DNA from: Verrucomicrobiales bacterium
GTDB lineage: Bacteria > Verrucomicrobiota > Verrucomicrobiia > Verrucomicrobiales > DEV007
Direction: 5' to 3'
Assembly (NCBI GenBank): GCA_003232855.1
Contig: QIKC01000207.1
Location: 1 to 5,325 of the forward strand
DNA length: 5,325 nt
The notes under the pieces are model-generated. The model saw only the letters and a list, made by a program, of their open reading frames with translations, did no database searches and was not told where the DNA came from. Position numbers and translations under genes: made by a program. Positions within the stretch are counted from its first letter, which is position 1. Every line of letters begins with the position of its first letter. Positions 1 to 5,325 of this stretch are shown piece by piece.

Positions 1-503
1 GAGTTAAGAAAATCCTGAGAGTAGACTGCGGCACCGACGATCGAGGTGATGATGAAGCCGATCGACATGCCGATCATCAGGCGCTTCAGGGTGATTCTCC
101 AGACCGCGTCGCGGGTGTCCTTGGGCAGGCTGTCGTAAGCCATGGCCTCGTCGGCGCCACTGGCCGCAGCCTCGGCAGCACCGCCGAGAACGCGGTTGAC
201 GACGAACATCCAGAACACGGCGGAGCTGTGTGCTGGCGTTACTAACAAAACTAGAACTTCAAGCACCATGAGCACTCCGGAGGCGACGACGAGTCGTTTG
301 CGACCGAGGTGGTCGGCGAGCGCTCCTGAGGGGACTTCGAGGGTGACGATGGTGACCGCCCAGATCAGGTTGAGGGTGGCGAACTCGGCCATGCTCAAAC
401 CGAAGTCGCTGAACAGGACGAAATAGATCGGGTAGTAGAAGCGGCAGTTGAAGAAAATCCGGAACCGCACGAAGAGGCGGGCATTGCGGGGCAGGTCGGA
501 CAT
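1..503 (-). CDS. MFS transporter, N-terminal part (cut by the window edge)
   Basis: Reading the minus strand from the ATG at 503-501 gives an uninterrupted frame of 167 codons that runs off the left edge, so only the first five or so of the usual twelve membrane helices are present. Hydrophobic segments lie near residues 20-35, 40-58, 73-90, 96-112 and 145-163. The loop between helices 2 and 3 carries the signature MFS motif A, 'GALADHLGRKRLV' (residues 60-72). After helix 4 comes 'SGADEAMAYDSLP', a pattern seen in a branch of MFS permeases that includes drug and sugar-type exporters. The protein would sit in the inner membrane and move a small solute by ion coupling; the substrate cannot be read from this part. 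No in-frame ATG lies just upstream, and there is no good Shine-Dalgarno sequence in front of this start (only a distant GCAGGG). It is divergent from the secretin gene, and two LexA-type operators lie 91 bp or more upstream of its start. Confidence 0.88.
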   Translation of the reverse strand, partial: MSDLPRNARLFVRFRIFFNCRFYYPIYFVLFSDFGLSMAEFATLNLIWAVTIVTLEVPSGALADHLGRKRLVVASGVLMVLEVLVLLVTPAHSSAVFWMFVVNRVLGGAAEAAASGADEAMAYDSLPKDTRDAVWRITLKRLMIGMSIGFIITSIVGAAVYSQDFLN

Positions 504-586
504 AGTGTGCGGCGGAGTGCGTGCACCCTGCGGTGGGGGGACGCACGTTCCAACTGGAAAATCTTCGTCTCGGGGTGGAGCATTGC

Positions 587-614
587 TTGATTTTGTTCCA
601 TTGAACAGTATTAT
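587..614 (+). promoter_or_regulatory. Rightward sigma70-type promoter under the LexA operators
   Basis: A -35 element TTGATT (587-592) and a -10 element TATTAT (609-614, five of six to consensus) are separated by 16 bp. The predicted transcription start is near 620-622. Operator 1 occupies the spacer and operator 2 covers the start site, the usual layout for repression. The transcript would run toward the ORF at 621-776 and on to the secretin. On the opposite strand CATAAT (615-610) could serve as a -10 for the MFS gene, but it has no convincing -35, so rightward transcription is better supported. Confidence 0.5.
594..607. promoter_or_regulatory. LexA-type operator, site 1
   Basis: The sequence TGTTC-CATT-GAACA is a perfect 14-bp palindrome apart from its four-base centre. 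It matches exactly the LexA box consensus established for Verrucomicrobia (TGTTC-N4-GAACA, shown for the recA promoter of Verrucomicrobium spinosum). It fills the spacer between the -35 and -10 elements of the rightward promoter at 587-614, where a bound repressor would block RNA polymerase. LexA binding is inferred from the motif; another palindrome-binding repressor is possible. Confidence 0.72.
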
Positions 615-627
615 GTTCGCATGAACA
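614..627. promoter_or_regulatory. LexA-type operator, site 2
   Basis: The sequence TGTTC-GCAT-GAACA is a second exact match to the verrucomicrobial LexA consensus. It starts 20 bp after site 1, about two helical turns, so both dimers would bind the same face of the DNA. It overlaps the last base of the -10 hexamer and the predicted transcription start. Two perfect ten-base matches at this spacing are very unlikely by chance, which makes this pair the best-supported regulatory feature of the window. Confidence 0.72.
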
Positions 628-776
628 GAAACAGCTTCTACTCTCGCCTGTGTTCCCCAATCTTCGGTTCGTTTCGGTGGCTTTCCGAATTGGCGAATTT
701 TTTTCAATACCGGGTGCTGTCGAGGGCCGTCCAGCAGCCCGTTCTCAGGGAGGAGCAGCAGGAGTTTCGATTTTAG
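621..776 (+). CDS. Possible 51-aa small protein, leaderless, under SOS-type control
   Basis: An ATG at 621-623 opens a 51-codon frame that ends at TAG 774-776. The product begins MNRNSFYSRLCSPIFGSF and ends EEQQEFRF; it is rich in arginine and aromatic residues and has no clear membrane helix. I recognise no family. The A of the ATG lies six bases after the -10 hexamer TATTAT, so the transcript could begin at the start codon itself (a leaderless mRNA), which would explain the lack of a Shine-Dalgarno sequence. About two thirds of its codons end in G or C, broadly like the neighbouring genes, but this is weak evidence at such length. It could equally be a non-coding leader or a chance frame. 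Confidence 0.25.
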   Translation: MNRNSFYSRLCSPIFGSFRWLSELANFFQYRVLSRAVQQPVLREEQQEFRF

Positions 777-844
777 CTGTCAGGTAAAGTGTGAAATTCC
801 CTGTTAAGGTGTTCGTGTTCAACAGGTTGATTGCTAATTTTTGG

Positions 845-865
845 TTTTTTGGAGCGTCCAAAAAA
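845..865. repeat. Perfect 9-bp inverted repeat with a 3-base centre
   Basis: The arms TTTTTTGGA (845-853) and TCCAAAAAA (857-865) are exact reverse complements around GCG. As RNA it would form a tight, mostly A-U hairpin. It lacks a U-run after the stem on either strand, so it does not fit a standard intrinsic terminator. It lies 72 bp before the secretin start and just upstream of that gene's candidate promoter, so an operator or a bent upstream element is a reasonable guess. Confidence 0.6.
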
Positions 866-890
866 TGCGCGTAAAAGTGAAATTTAGACG

Positions 891-919
891 TTACAAAGCG
901 GTATAAATTTGTCTATGAT
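891..919 (+). promoter_or_regulatory. Weak candidate promoter for the secretin gene
   Basis: TATGAT (914-919, five of six to the -10 consensus) follows the poor -35 candidate TTACAA (891-896) at a 17-bp spacing. TATAAA at 902-907 is a second possible -10, but no -35 fits it. Transcription from the first would start near 926, leaving a very short leader before the ATG at 937. The region 866-915 is AT-rich, as expected of a promoter, but the match is weak. Confidence 0.25.
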
Positions 920-936
920 GTCGCCCCCTCGACCGA

Positions 937-3408
937 ATGCCGTATTTTTCGATCTGCCCAAGGAATGACCGTACACTTTTTGGTGTAGGCGGCTTGCTGT
1001 CGTCTATCCGCCGCGGGTTGCTCGTCGGCGGTGTTGGGATTGGTGTCTTGGTGGTTGTATGGGGAGGGGTGTTCGTCTCGCCGCTGGGCGCCGCGCCTGT
1101 GGCGGGCGCTGTCTCCGGTGCGGTGGAGGGCGAGGTGATGCGTCGGCAGGGGCAAATTTTCGAGGCGGAGAAGCGGATCGTGGCCGGGGATGATTTGTTG
1201 GCGGCGAAAGATTTCAGCGGCGCAGTCGCGAAGTATGCCGAGGCTTACAATGGGCTTACTCCGTCGCCCACATCGGCGCGGATCAGGGCGGTGGCGCGCA
1301 ACCGCTTTGCCAGTGCATCGACCCAGTACGCGGAGCAATTGATCGCCGAGGCGGAGTTTGCCGAGGCGGGGCAGGTGATCGATCGGGTGTTGGATCGGGA
1401 GGTGGCGCCGGATTTTGCACCGGCGCGCAAGATCAAATCCCGGCTCGCCGATCCCGAGTGGTATAACAAGGCGAGGTCTCCCGAGCATCAGAAGGACGTT
1501 GCGGAAGTGCGGCGGTTGTTGGGGTTGGGTGAGGGGGCGATGCGGCTCGCCGACTTCGATGCGGCGGAGGGGTATTACGCTTCGGCCTTACGCATCGACC
1601 GATACAATACTGCCGCCCGGCGGGGGATGGCCGAAGCGGAGCATGCGGTGATCGGCTACCTGAAAACGGCGCGTGATCACACTCGCTTGCGGATGTTGCG
1701 GAAGGTCGATGAGGTTTGGGAGACGGAGATCGAGATATCGAATGCCTTCGGTGTCGGTTCGGGGCCGCAGGGGGGCTCGGATTTGGATAGCATCGATCAA
1801 AAAATTCAGACGATGATACTGGAGAGGGTGGAGTTCGACGACGCGACTATTGAGGAGGTCGTCGATTTTTTGACCGCCAAATCGAAGCAGCTCGACGTCA
1901 CCGGCAAAGGGATCAACTTTGTTCTCAATCTGGATCCCGCCGACCAGGTCGCACGGAATGCTAGGGTCAACCTCAGCCTGCGCAATGTCCCGCTGGCTGA
2001 AGTCCTGAAGCATGTAACTCAGGACACGGGCACCAGTTTCCGGGCCGACGCGTTCGCCGTGAAGATCGTCTCGCGCAGTTTGTCTTCGACGGCGATGGCG
2101 ACGAAGACCTTTCGCGTGCCGCCTGATTTTCTCGACACGGTGGCGGTCGCCGCTGACGGTGCTGGAGTCGACGATCCCTTTGCTACGAACGCGGCAGCTG
2201 CCGGTCGCGGCTTGCAGATAAAGCGTCTCGGCCCAAAGGAACTTATGATGAAGCGGGGCGTCACGTTCCCGCCGGGAGCCAGTGCGTTTCTCGGTCGGGG
2301 TGGCACGAGTCTGGTCGTGCGCAATACCGTGCCCAATCTCGAACTGATCGAGGCGGTGGTCGATGCGGCCTTTACCGACGTGCCCTTGCAGGTGGAGGTT
2401 CACGTGACGATGATCGACATCACCACGAACGAACTCAACGAACTGGGCTTCGACTGGTTGCTCGGGCAGTTCAACGCGCCGGGTTCCAATCGCGTTTTCG
2501 GTGGTGGCGGCACGTTTGGGAATTCGGCGACTACTGGCGCGACTACCGAGCGGGTGAGCGAGTTTCCTTTCGTTCAGCCGGGAGCGAATGTGCCGTTGGG
2601 GGCGAACCCGTTGACGGCGGGTTTGCGCAGCGGGAACCAGGCGAATCAGAGCGACGCGATCGATCGCATTTTGTTACAGGGGCAAAATGGGGTGCTGGCG
2701 AGTTCCTCCAGCTTGAGGGCTCCCGCCTTGTTCGGGGTCGCCGGTCCCTTCACCGACCCGCAATTTCAGGTGGTGGTGCGCGGGTTGTCGCAGTCCAAGG
2801 ATCTCGATGTGGTGACCCGTCCCAGCATCGTCACGCGCTCCGGGCAACGAGCGGTTGTCGATATGATCCGGGAGTTTCCCTATCCCACGGAGTATGATCC
2901 GCCGGAAATTCCGCAAAATTTTGGTAGCGGCGGCAGTACCGGCGGGTTGGGCGCATCATCTGCCGCGTCTTTTCCGGTGACCCCCGCCCACCCGACCGCC
3001 TTCGAAGTTCGGTCGCTGGGCACCCATCTCGAGGTCGAGCCGGTGATCGGGCCGGATAATTTCACTGTCGAACTCAATTTGGCGTTGGAGCTGGTTCGCT
3101 TCGAGGGTTTTGTTAATTATGGCTCTCCGATCAACGTTGCTGCGACCAACGCGCTCGGGATGCCGGAGAATGTGACGCTGACGGAGAACCGGATTCTGCA
3201 ACCGGTGTTCAGGACGACGCGAGAGAACACTAGCATTGGCGTCTGGGACGGCGCCACAGTGATAATCGGGGCACTCTACGAAGAGCGCAGTACGGATGTG
3301 GAGGACAAGGTGCCGCTGCTCGGTGACGTGCCTTTCTTCGGCCGGTTTTTCAGATCGCAGGGGCTTGATCGGGTGCAGCGTTTATCGACCCGTCGGGGCA
3401 GCGGGTGA
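937..3408 (+). CDS. Amuc_1098-type secretin (PilQ/GspD-like outer-membrane channel) with altered C-terminus
   Basis: This 823-residue protein should form the outer-membrane ring of a type IV pilus or type II-like secretion machine. Residues 24-57 look like a signal peptide (two arginines, a Gly/Val-rich core, then 'AAPVAGA'). Residues 70-240 are helical and TPR-like. A secretin N-domain follows at about 290-380, with 'VEFDDATIEEVVDFL' and 'VNLSLRNVPLAEVLKHV', typical of the Amuc_1098 family. A second N-domain spans about 388-480. The channel domain (about 484-806) shows 'LDVVTRPSIVTRSGQRAVV', 'GTHLEVEPVIG', 'VWDGATVIIGAL' and 'KVPLLGDVPFFGRFFRS'. After that last motif relatives continue with a 'KRNLLIFVTA'-like strand; here the frame gives an unrelated tail, and the expected ending appears out of frame (see 3369-3422). 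The ATG at 937 is the first start after an in-frame stop at 916-918, but it has no Shine-Dalgarno; TTG at 994 would give a more usual signal peptide. No pilus genes adjoin it. Confidence 0.9.
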   Translation: MPYFSICPRNDRTLFGVGGLLSSIRRGLLVGGVGIGVLVVVWGGVFVSPLGAAPVAGAVSGAVEGEVMRRQGQIFEAEKRIVAGDDLLAAKDFSGAVAKYAEAYNGLTPSPTSARIRAVARNRFASASTQYAEQLIAEAEFAEAGQVIDRVLDREVAPDFAPARKIKSRLADPEWYNKARSPEHQKDVAEVRRLLGLGEGAMRLADFDAAEGYYASALRIDRYNTAARRGMAEAEHAVIGYLKTARDHTRLRMLRKVDEVWETEIEISNAFGVGSGPQGGSDLDSIDQKIQTMILERVEFDDATIEEVVDFLTAKSKQLDVTGKGINFVLNLDPADQVARNARVNLSLRNVPLAEVLKHVTQDTGTSFRADAFAVKIVSRSLSSTAMATKTFRVPPDFLDTVAVAADGAGVDDPFATNAAAAGRGLQIKRLGPKELMMKRGVTFPPGASAFLGRGGTSLVVRNTVPNLELIEAVVDAAFTDVPLQVEVHVTMIDITTNELNELGFDWLLGQFNAPGSNRVFGGGGTFGNSATTGATTERVSEFPFVQPGANVPLGANPLTAGLRSGNQANQSDAIDRILLQGQNGVLASSSSLRAPALFGVAGPFTDPQFQVVVRGLSQSKDLDVVTRPSIVTRSGQRAVVDMIREFPYPTEYDPPEIPQNFGSGGSTGGLGASSAASFPVTPAHPTAFEVRSLGTHLEVEPVIGPDNFTVELNLALELVRFEGFVNYGSPINVAATNALGMPENVTLTENRILQPVFRTTRENTSIGVWDGATVIIGALYEERSTDVEDKVPLLGDVPFFGRFFRSQGLDRVQRLSTRRGSG

Positions 3409-3422
3409 ACGAGCGCTCCTGA
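3369..3422 (+). pseudogene. Out-of-frame remnant of the secretin C-terminus
   Basis: In the frame whose codons include TTT at 3381-3383, the DNA reads 'SGAAFIDPSGQRVNERS' and stops at TGA 3420-3422. This is the ending expected of Amuc_1098-type secretins, which finish with a hydrophobic strand followed by '(L/F)(I/V)DPSG' and a short polar tail. The upstream secretin uses a different frame through this stretch and stops at 3406-3408. A stop at 3366-3368 closes the remnant frame to the left, so it is not an independent gene. A loss of roughly 25-31 bases (3n+1) between about 3355 and 3378 would explain both the missing strand and the frame change. Confidence 0.6.
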
Positions 3423-3542
3423 AGCGGGGGATTCGTCCTGGCTCCGCCCCCCCCTTCCTCTCCGGCATTGTTTTGAACTCGCCCTTGCCCCATCGCTCCA
3501 GCTTGCGAAGTTGGTCTCGCGAGAGCCCTAAAAAACCACAGA
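3409..3542 (+). other. Secretin to AsmA-like gene spacer
   Basis: Apart from the secretin remnant at its left end, this 134-bp gap holds no gene. It contains an uninterrupted run of eight C (3447-3454) and a 10-bp palindrome TCTCGCGAGA (3515-3524). A GGGGG (3426-3430) could pair with the C-run across a 16-base loop, but no U-run follows, so a terminator is not supported. I see no convincing promoter, which favours read-through from the secretin gene. Confidence 0.5.
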
Positions 3543-5195
3543 ATGAACCCGACCGACTCAGACCAAGACAAGACAGAATACTCCTATAAGGAGATGATGG
3601 ACAAGTTGCGCAAGCAGCGTCAGGGCGACGGGGGATCGCCGTCGCAGGATGGCGGCGAGGGTAGTGGTAGTCAGTCGGTGCGGCTCGAGGTGGCCGAGGC
3701 GCCGGACGGTTCCAGACAAGGTACCGAAGTGCGTCGCCGACGTAAACGCCGCTCTCACCAGCCGAAAAAGGCTAAGGAGCAGCGGGTGAAGATGATGCGC
3801 AGAGTGCTTATTTTGGTCGGCGTGCCGCTCGGGGTGCTTTTTGTCGGGGCTTATATGTTGATGCTGTCGCGGGTGCGGGGGGAGGGCTTTCGCAAGGCCG
3901 TCAGCGAACGCGTCACGGAGCTGGTGGGGGCAGAGGTGGAGTTCGGTCGTTTCAAGCTCAACGGTCTCAACCTCAACAGCCGTAAGGCGGTGGTCTCTGG
4001 AACCGATGGAGGGCTCATGCGCGGGGCGGAAATTCTCTCTCTGCGGACGCGATTGAAGCCTTCGACCCTGCTTTCTAGCGACTGGATTTTGGAGTCTCTC
4101 CAAGCCAGCAGCGGGTCGCTACGGTTTGGGCCAGCCGTCACCAACGGCGTTGACGCTGCTGCTGCTGCCGATGGGATTGCGCCGGCGTTGCCGTTGCTCG
4201 CCGCAGGAATCGGTCTCGGCAGCAGCCCGTCGAACATCGACATCAGCGGCATCAAAATCGCCGACTGCGACCTTTTTTGGGACGGACGTGTGCCGTCTAC
4301 CAAGCCGTTCATATCGGGATCCAACTTCAGTAATGGTGATCTGGCGCAGCCGATGATCGGGATGGGTTTCCGCGGCGGGCGTTTGGCGGTTCCGGGGTGG
4401 CCAGAGTTTGGCATCGAGGCGATTTCGGGCGACTTGAAGCGGGGAGTCTATCAGATCCGCCGGGCATCTCTCCTTCACATCGATGATGGGGCGCTTACCC
4501 TGGAGGGGCAGCTGAACCTTATGGGTAGCGGCGACTATCGGTTTTCTGGCGAATATTCCGACATCGATCCTGGCGAGGTCGTGCATCCGTTTTGGGCTGA
4601 CAAGGTGGGGGGCGATCTGGATGGGAACATCGTTATTGAGGGAGCGCTATCGAAGGCGGGTTCGCTGAAGGCGGAGGGGGAATTCGAGATTCGCAATTTC
4701 GTGTTCAGCAACAATCGGATTCTCAAGCGGCTGTCACTAACGCTCGGCGAGGCGCTGTTGGCACGTATCCAGTTTCGCACTTTCCAAGGGCGCTACCGGC
4801 GCACGGCAGACCGGGTCGAATTGTATGATCTCCGAGGCGAACACCTGTCGCTGCTCAAGTTGCGTGGCCGTATCGTGGTGTTCGCTGATGGCAGGTTGGA
4901 GGGACAGTTGGATCTGGGCTTGCCGGAGCAAATTTTGGCCAAGGCGGAAGGCGGGAAACCGATATTTTTTGGTGCGGAGAGTGATGACTTCTCGTGGGCG
5001 AAAGTGTCCTTGAGTGGTCTAATCGATGATCCGCGCGAAGATCTGACGCCGCGCCTGCGGCTCGCTTTGCAAGAATTCTTGCGTGAGCAGGAGAGAGTTC
5101 TTCCGGCGACGGGGATCGAGACTCTGCCGAAGAAAAAAGCGGAAGCGACCCGAGGTGCCCTTGAGAGCACCTTCGAGCAATTGATCGGCCGTTAG
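3543..5195 (+). CDS. AsmA-like single-pass inner-membrane protein
   Basis: This 550-residue protein begins with a charged, low-complexity cytoplasmic segment (about 1-86) that includes the basic run 'RRRRKRR' (64-70). A single membrane helix follows at about 87-108 ('RRVLILVGVPLGVLFVGAYM'). The basic residues before it predict an N-in topology with about 440 residues in the periplasm. Residues 115-190 ('SERVTELVGAEVEFGRF' onward) match the start of AsmA/DUF3971-like proteins. The C-terminal half is beta-rich, with 'LTLEGQLNLMGSGDYRFSG', 'GDLDGNIVIEGALS' and 'SLSGLIDDPREDLTPRL', in the style of AsmA-like proteins linked to lipid transfer or envelope assembly. Residues 205-209 are five alanines, coded by four GCT and one GCC. 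The ATG at 3543 has only a weak ribosome site; ATGs at 3594 and 3597 directly follow AAGGAG but too closely for normal use. It follows the secretin by 134 bp and may share its transcript. Specific function unknown. Confidence 0.8.
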   Translation: MNPTDSDQDKTEYSYKEMMDKLRKQRQGDGGSPSQDGGEGSGSQSVRLEVAEAPDGSRQGTEVRRRRKRRSHQPKKAKEQRVKMMRRVLILVGVPLGVLFVGAYMLMLSRVRGEGFRKAVSERVTELVGAEVEFGRFKLNGLNLNSRKAVVSGTDGGLMRGAEILSLRTRLKPSTLLSSDWILESLQASSGSLRFGPAVTNGVDAAAAADGIAPALPLLAAGIGLGSSPSNIDISGIKIADCDLFWDGRVPSTKPFISGSNFSNGDLAQPMIGMGFRGGRLAVPGWPEFGIEAISGDLKRGVYQIRRASLLHIDDGALTLEGQLNLMGSGDYRFSGEYSDIDPGEVVHPFWADKVGGDLDGNIVIEGALSKAGSLKAEGEFEIRNFVFSNNRILKRLSLTLGEALLARIQFRTFQGRYRRTADRVELYDLRGEHLSLLKLRGRIVVFADGRLEGQLDLGLPEQILAKAEGGKPIFFGAESDDFSWAKVSLSGLIDDPREDLTPRLRLALQEFLREQERVLPATGIETLPKKKAEATRGALESTFEQLIGR

Positions 5196-5237
5196 GCGCA
5201 GCGGTGTAGCGCCGTGTAGCTGGGGGCGCTGACCCCA
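5195..5237 (+). terminator. Tandem weak hairpins after the AsmA-like gene
   Basis: Two small stems follow the stop codon. GGCGC (5195-5199) pairs with GCGCC (5209-5213) around nine bases, and TGGGG (5221-5225) pairs with CCCCA (5233-5237) around seven. Between them the 7-mer GTGTAGC is repeated at 5204-5210 and 5214-5220. Neither stem is followed by a U-run, so they may slow or stabilise the 3' end but are poor intrinsic terminators. Confidence 0.25.
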
Positions 5238-5310
5238 TAGGCGTCAACCTAAGGAGCGAATGGAGGCAGGTTAATTGATTGATAATAAACGAATTATGTC
5301 GATTTTTCGC

Positions 5311-5316
5311 TTGACA
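5311..5316 (+). promoter_or_regulatory. Perfect -35 hexamer of a rightward promoter leaving the window
   Basis: TTGACA matches the sigma70 -35 consensus exactly. It lies downstream of an AT-rich stretch (5271-5307) that could act as an UP element. The matching -10 would fall near 5333-5340, beyond the right edge, so the promoter cannot be confirmed. It would serve a gene to the right. Confidence 0.4.
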
Positions 5317-5325
5317 TCGAAGCTG

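Larger units (their letters stand above)
504..936. other. 433-bp divergent intergenic region with SOS-type operators
   Basis: No standard-length gene is visible between the MFS start and the secretin start. The stretch is more AT-rich than its flanks, especially 780-920. It contains two LexA-type palindromes (594-607 and 614-627), a rightward promoter built around them, and a 51-codon ORF (621-776). A GTG-started 27-codon hydrophobic ORF lies at 791-874, a perfect 9-bp inverted repeat at 845-865, and a short 17-codon ORF (915-968) that overlaps the secretin start out of frame. A shorter palindrome, TTCCA-AC-TGGAA, lies at 548-559, between the operators and the MFS start; five-base arms can easily arise by chance. 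The length of the region and the operator near its middle suggest that it controls transcription both ways or carries a small gene or RNA. Confidence 0.7.

Noticed and set aside
142..660. Open frames at 142-426 (plus) and 259-660 (minus) over the MFS gene
   Set aside because: They are in different frames from the MFS sequence, whose motif A and membrane helices are unmistakable, and their products are compositionally biased without motifs.
810..826. A third LexA-like site around TGTTCGTGTTCAACA
   Set aside because: The half-sites do not form TGTTC-N4-GAACA; the right arm reads TTCAACA and the spacing is wrong.
1588..2403. Long open frame on the minus strand inside the secretin gene
   Set aside because: It is antisense to the well-conserved N-domains of the secretin, its translation has no recognisable motif, and such frames are common opposite GC-rich genes.
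3588..3599. AAGGAG followed by ATGATG as the true start of the AsmA-like protein
   Set aside because: The spacing to the ATGs is 0 or 3 bases, too short for normal initiation, and the motif is simply the Lys-Glu codons. The ATG at 3543 is kept, though the issue is not closed.
3558..4414. Overlapping minus-strand open frames (3558-4103 and 3851-4414) opposite the AsmA-like gene
   Set aside because: Their products are low-complexity, rich in Arg, Pro, His and Ser, as expected of the complement of a GC-rich gene, and the plus-strand protein has clear topology and family features.
1..5325. CRISPR array, insertion sequence, tRNA or rRNA
   Set aside because: I saw no regularly spaced direct repeats, transposase motifs, terminal inverted repeats with target duplications, or RNA-gene signatures on either strand.

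Overview
The window looks like chromosomal DNA from a GC-rich member of the Verrucomicrobiota, possibly the Opitutae side. Two independent signs point there. The large central gene encodes a secretin with the layout of the Amuc_1098 family (TPR-rich N-terminus, then a 'VEFDDATIEEVVDFL' module, then a secretin channel). Upstream of it are two exact copies of the LexA-box consensus known for Verrucomicrobia, TGTTC-N4-GAACA. The phylum assignment is an inference, because there is no rRNA or other marker gene here.

Layout, left to right. (1) 1-503, minus strand: the N-terminal 167 residues of an MFS transporter, cut by the left edge. (2) 504-936: a 433-bp divergent intergenic region. It holds two tandem LexA-type operators 20 bp apart, wrapped around a good rightward sigma70-like promoter (TTGATT-N16-TATTAT). 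A 51-codon ORF starts at the predicted transcription start, and there is a 9-bp perfect inverted repeat nearer the secretin. (3) 937-3408, plus strand: the 823-aa secretin. Its last conserved segment (the 'KRNLLIFVTA' strand) is missing, while the family-typical tail 'FIDPSGQRVNERS' survives out of frame just downstream, so a small deletion with a frameshift is likely. (4) 3543-5195, plus strand: a 550-aa single-pass membrane protein with an AsmA-like periplasmic part. (5) 5196-5325: a short tail with weak hairpins, a four-codon ORF with a strong ribosome site, and a perfect TTGACA at the right edge that probably belongs to the promoter of the next gene.

The secretin and the AsmA-like protein are co-directional, 134 bp apart and both envelope proteins. 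They may be co-transcribed, but no pilM, pseudopilin or ATPase gene is visible to define a complete pilus or secretion system. The points most worth following up are the tandem SOS operators next to genes not normally in an SOS regulon, the possible leaderless small ORF under them, and the altered secretin C-terminus.
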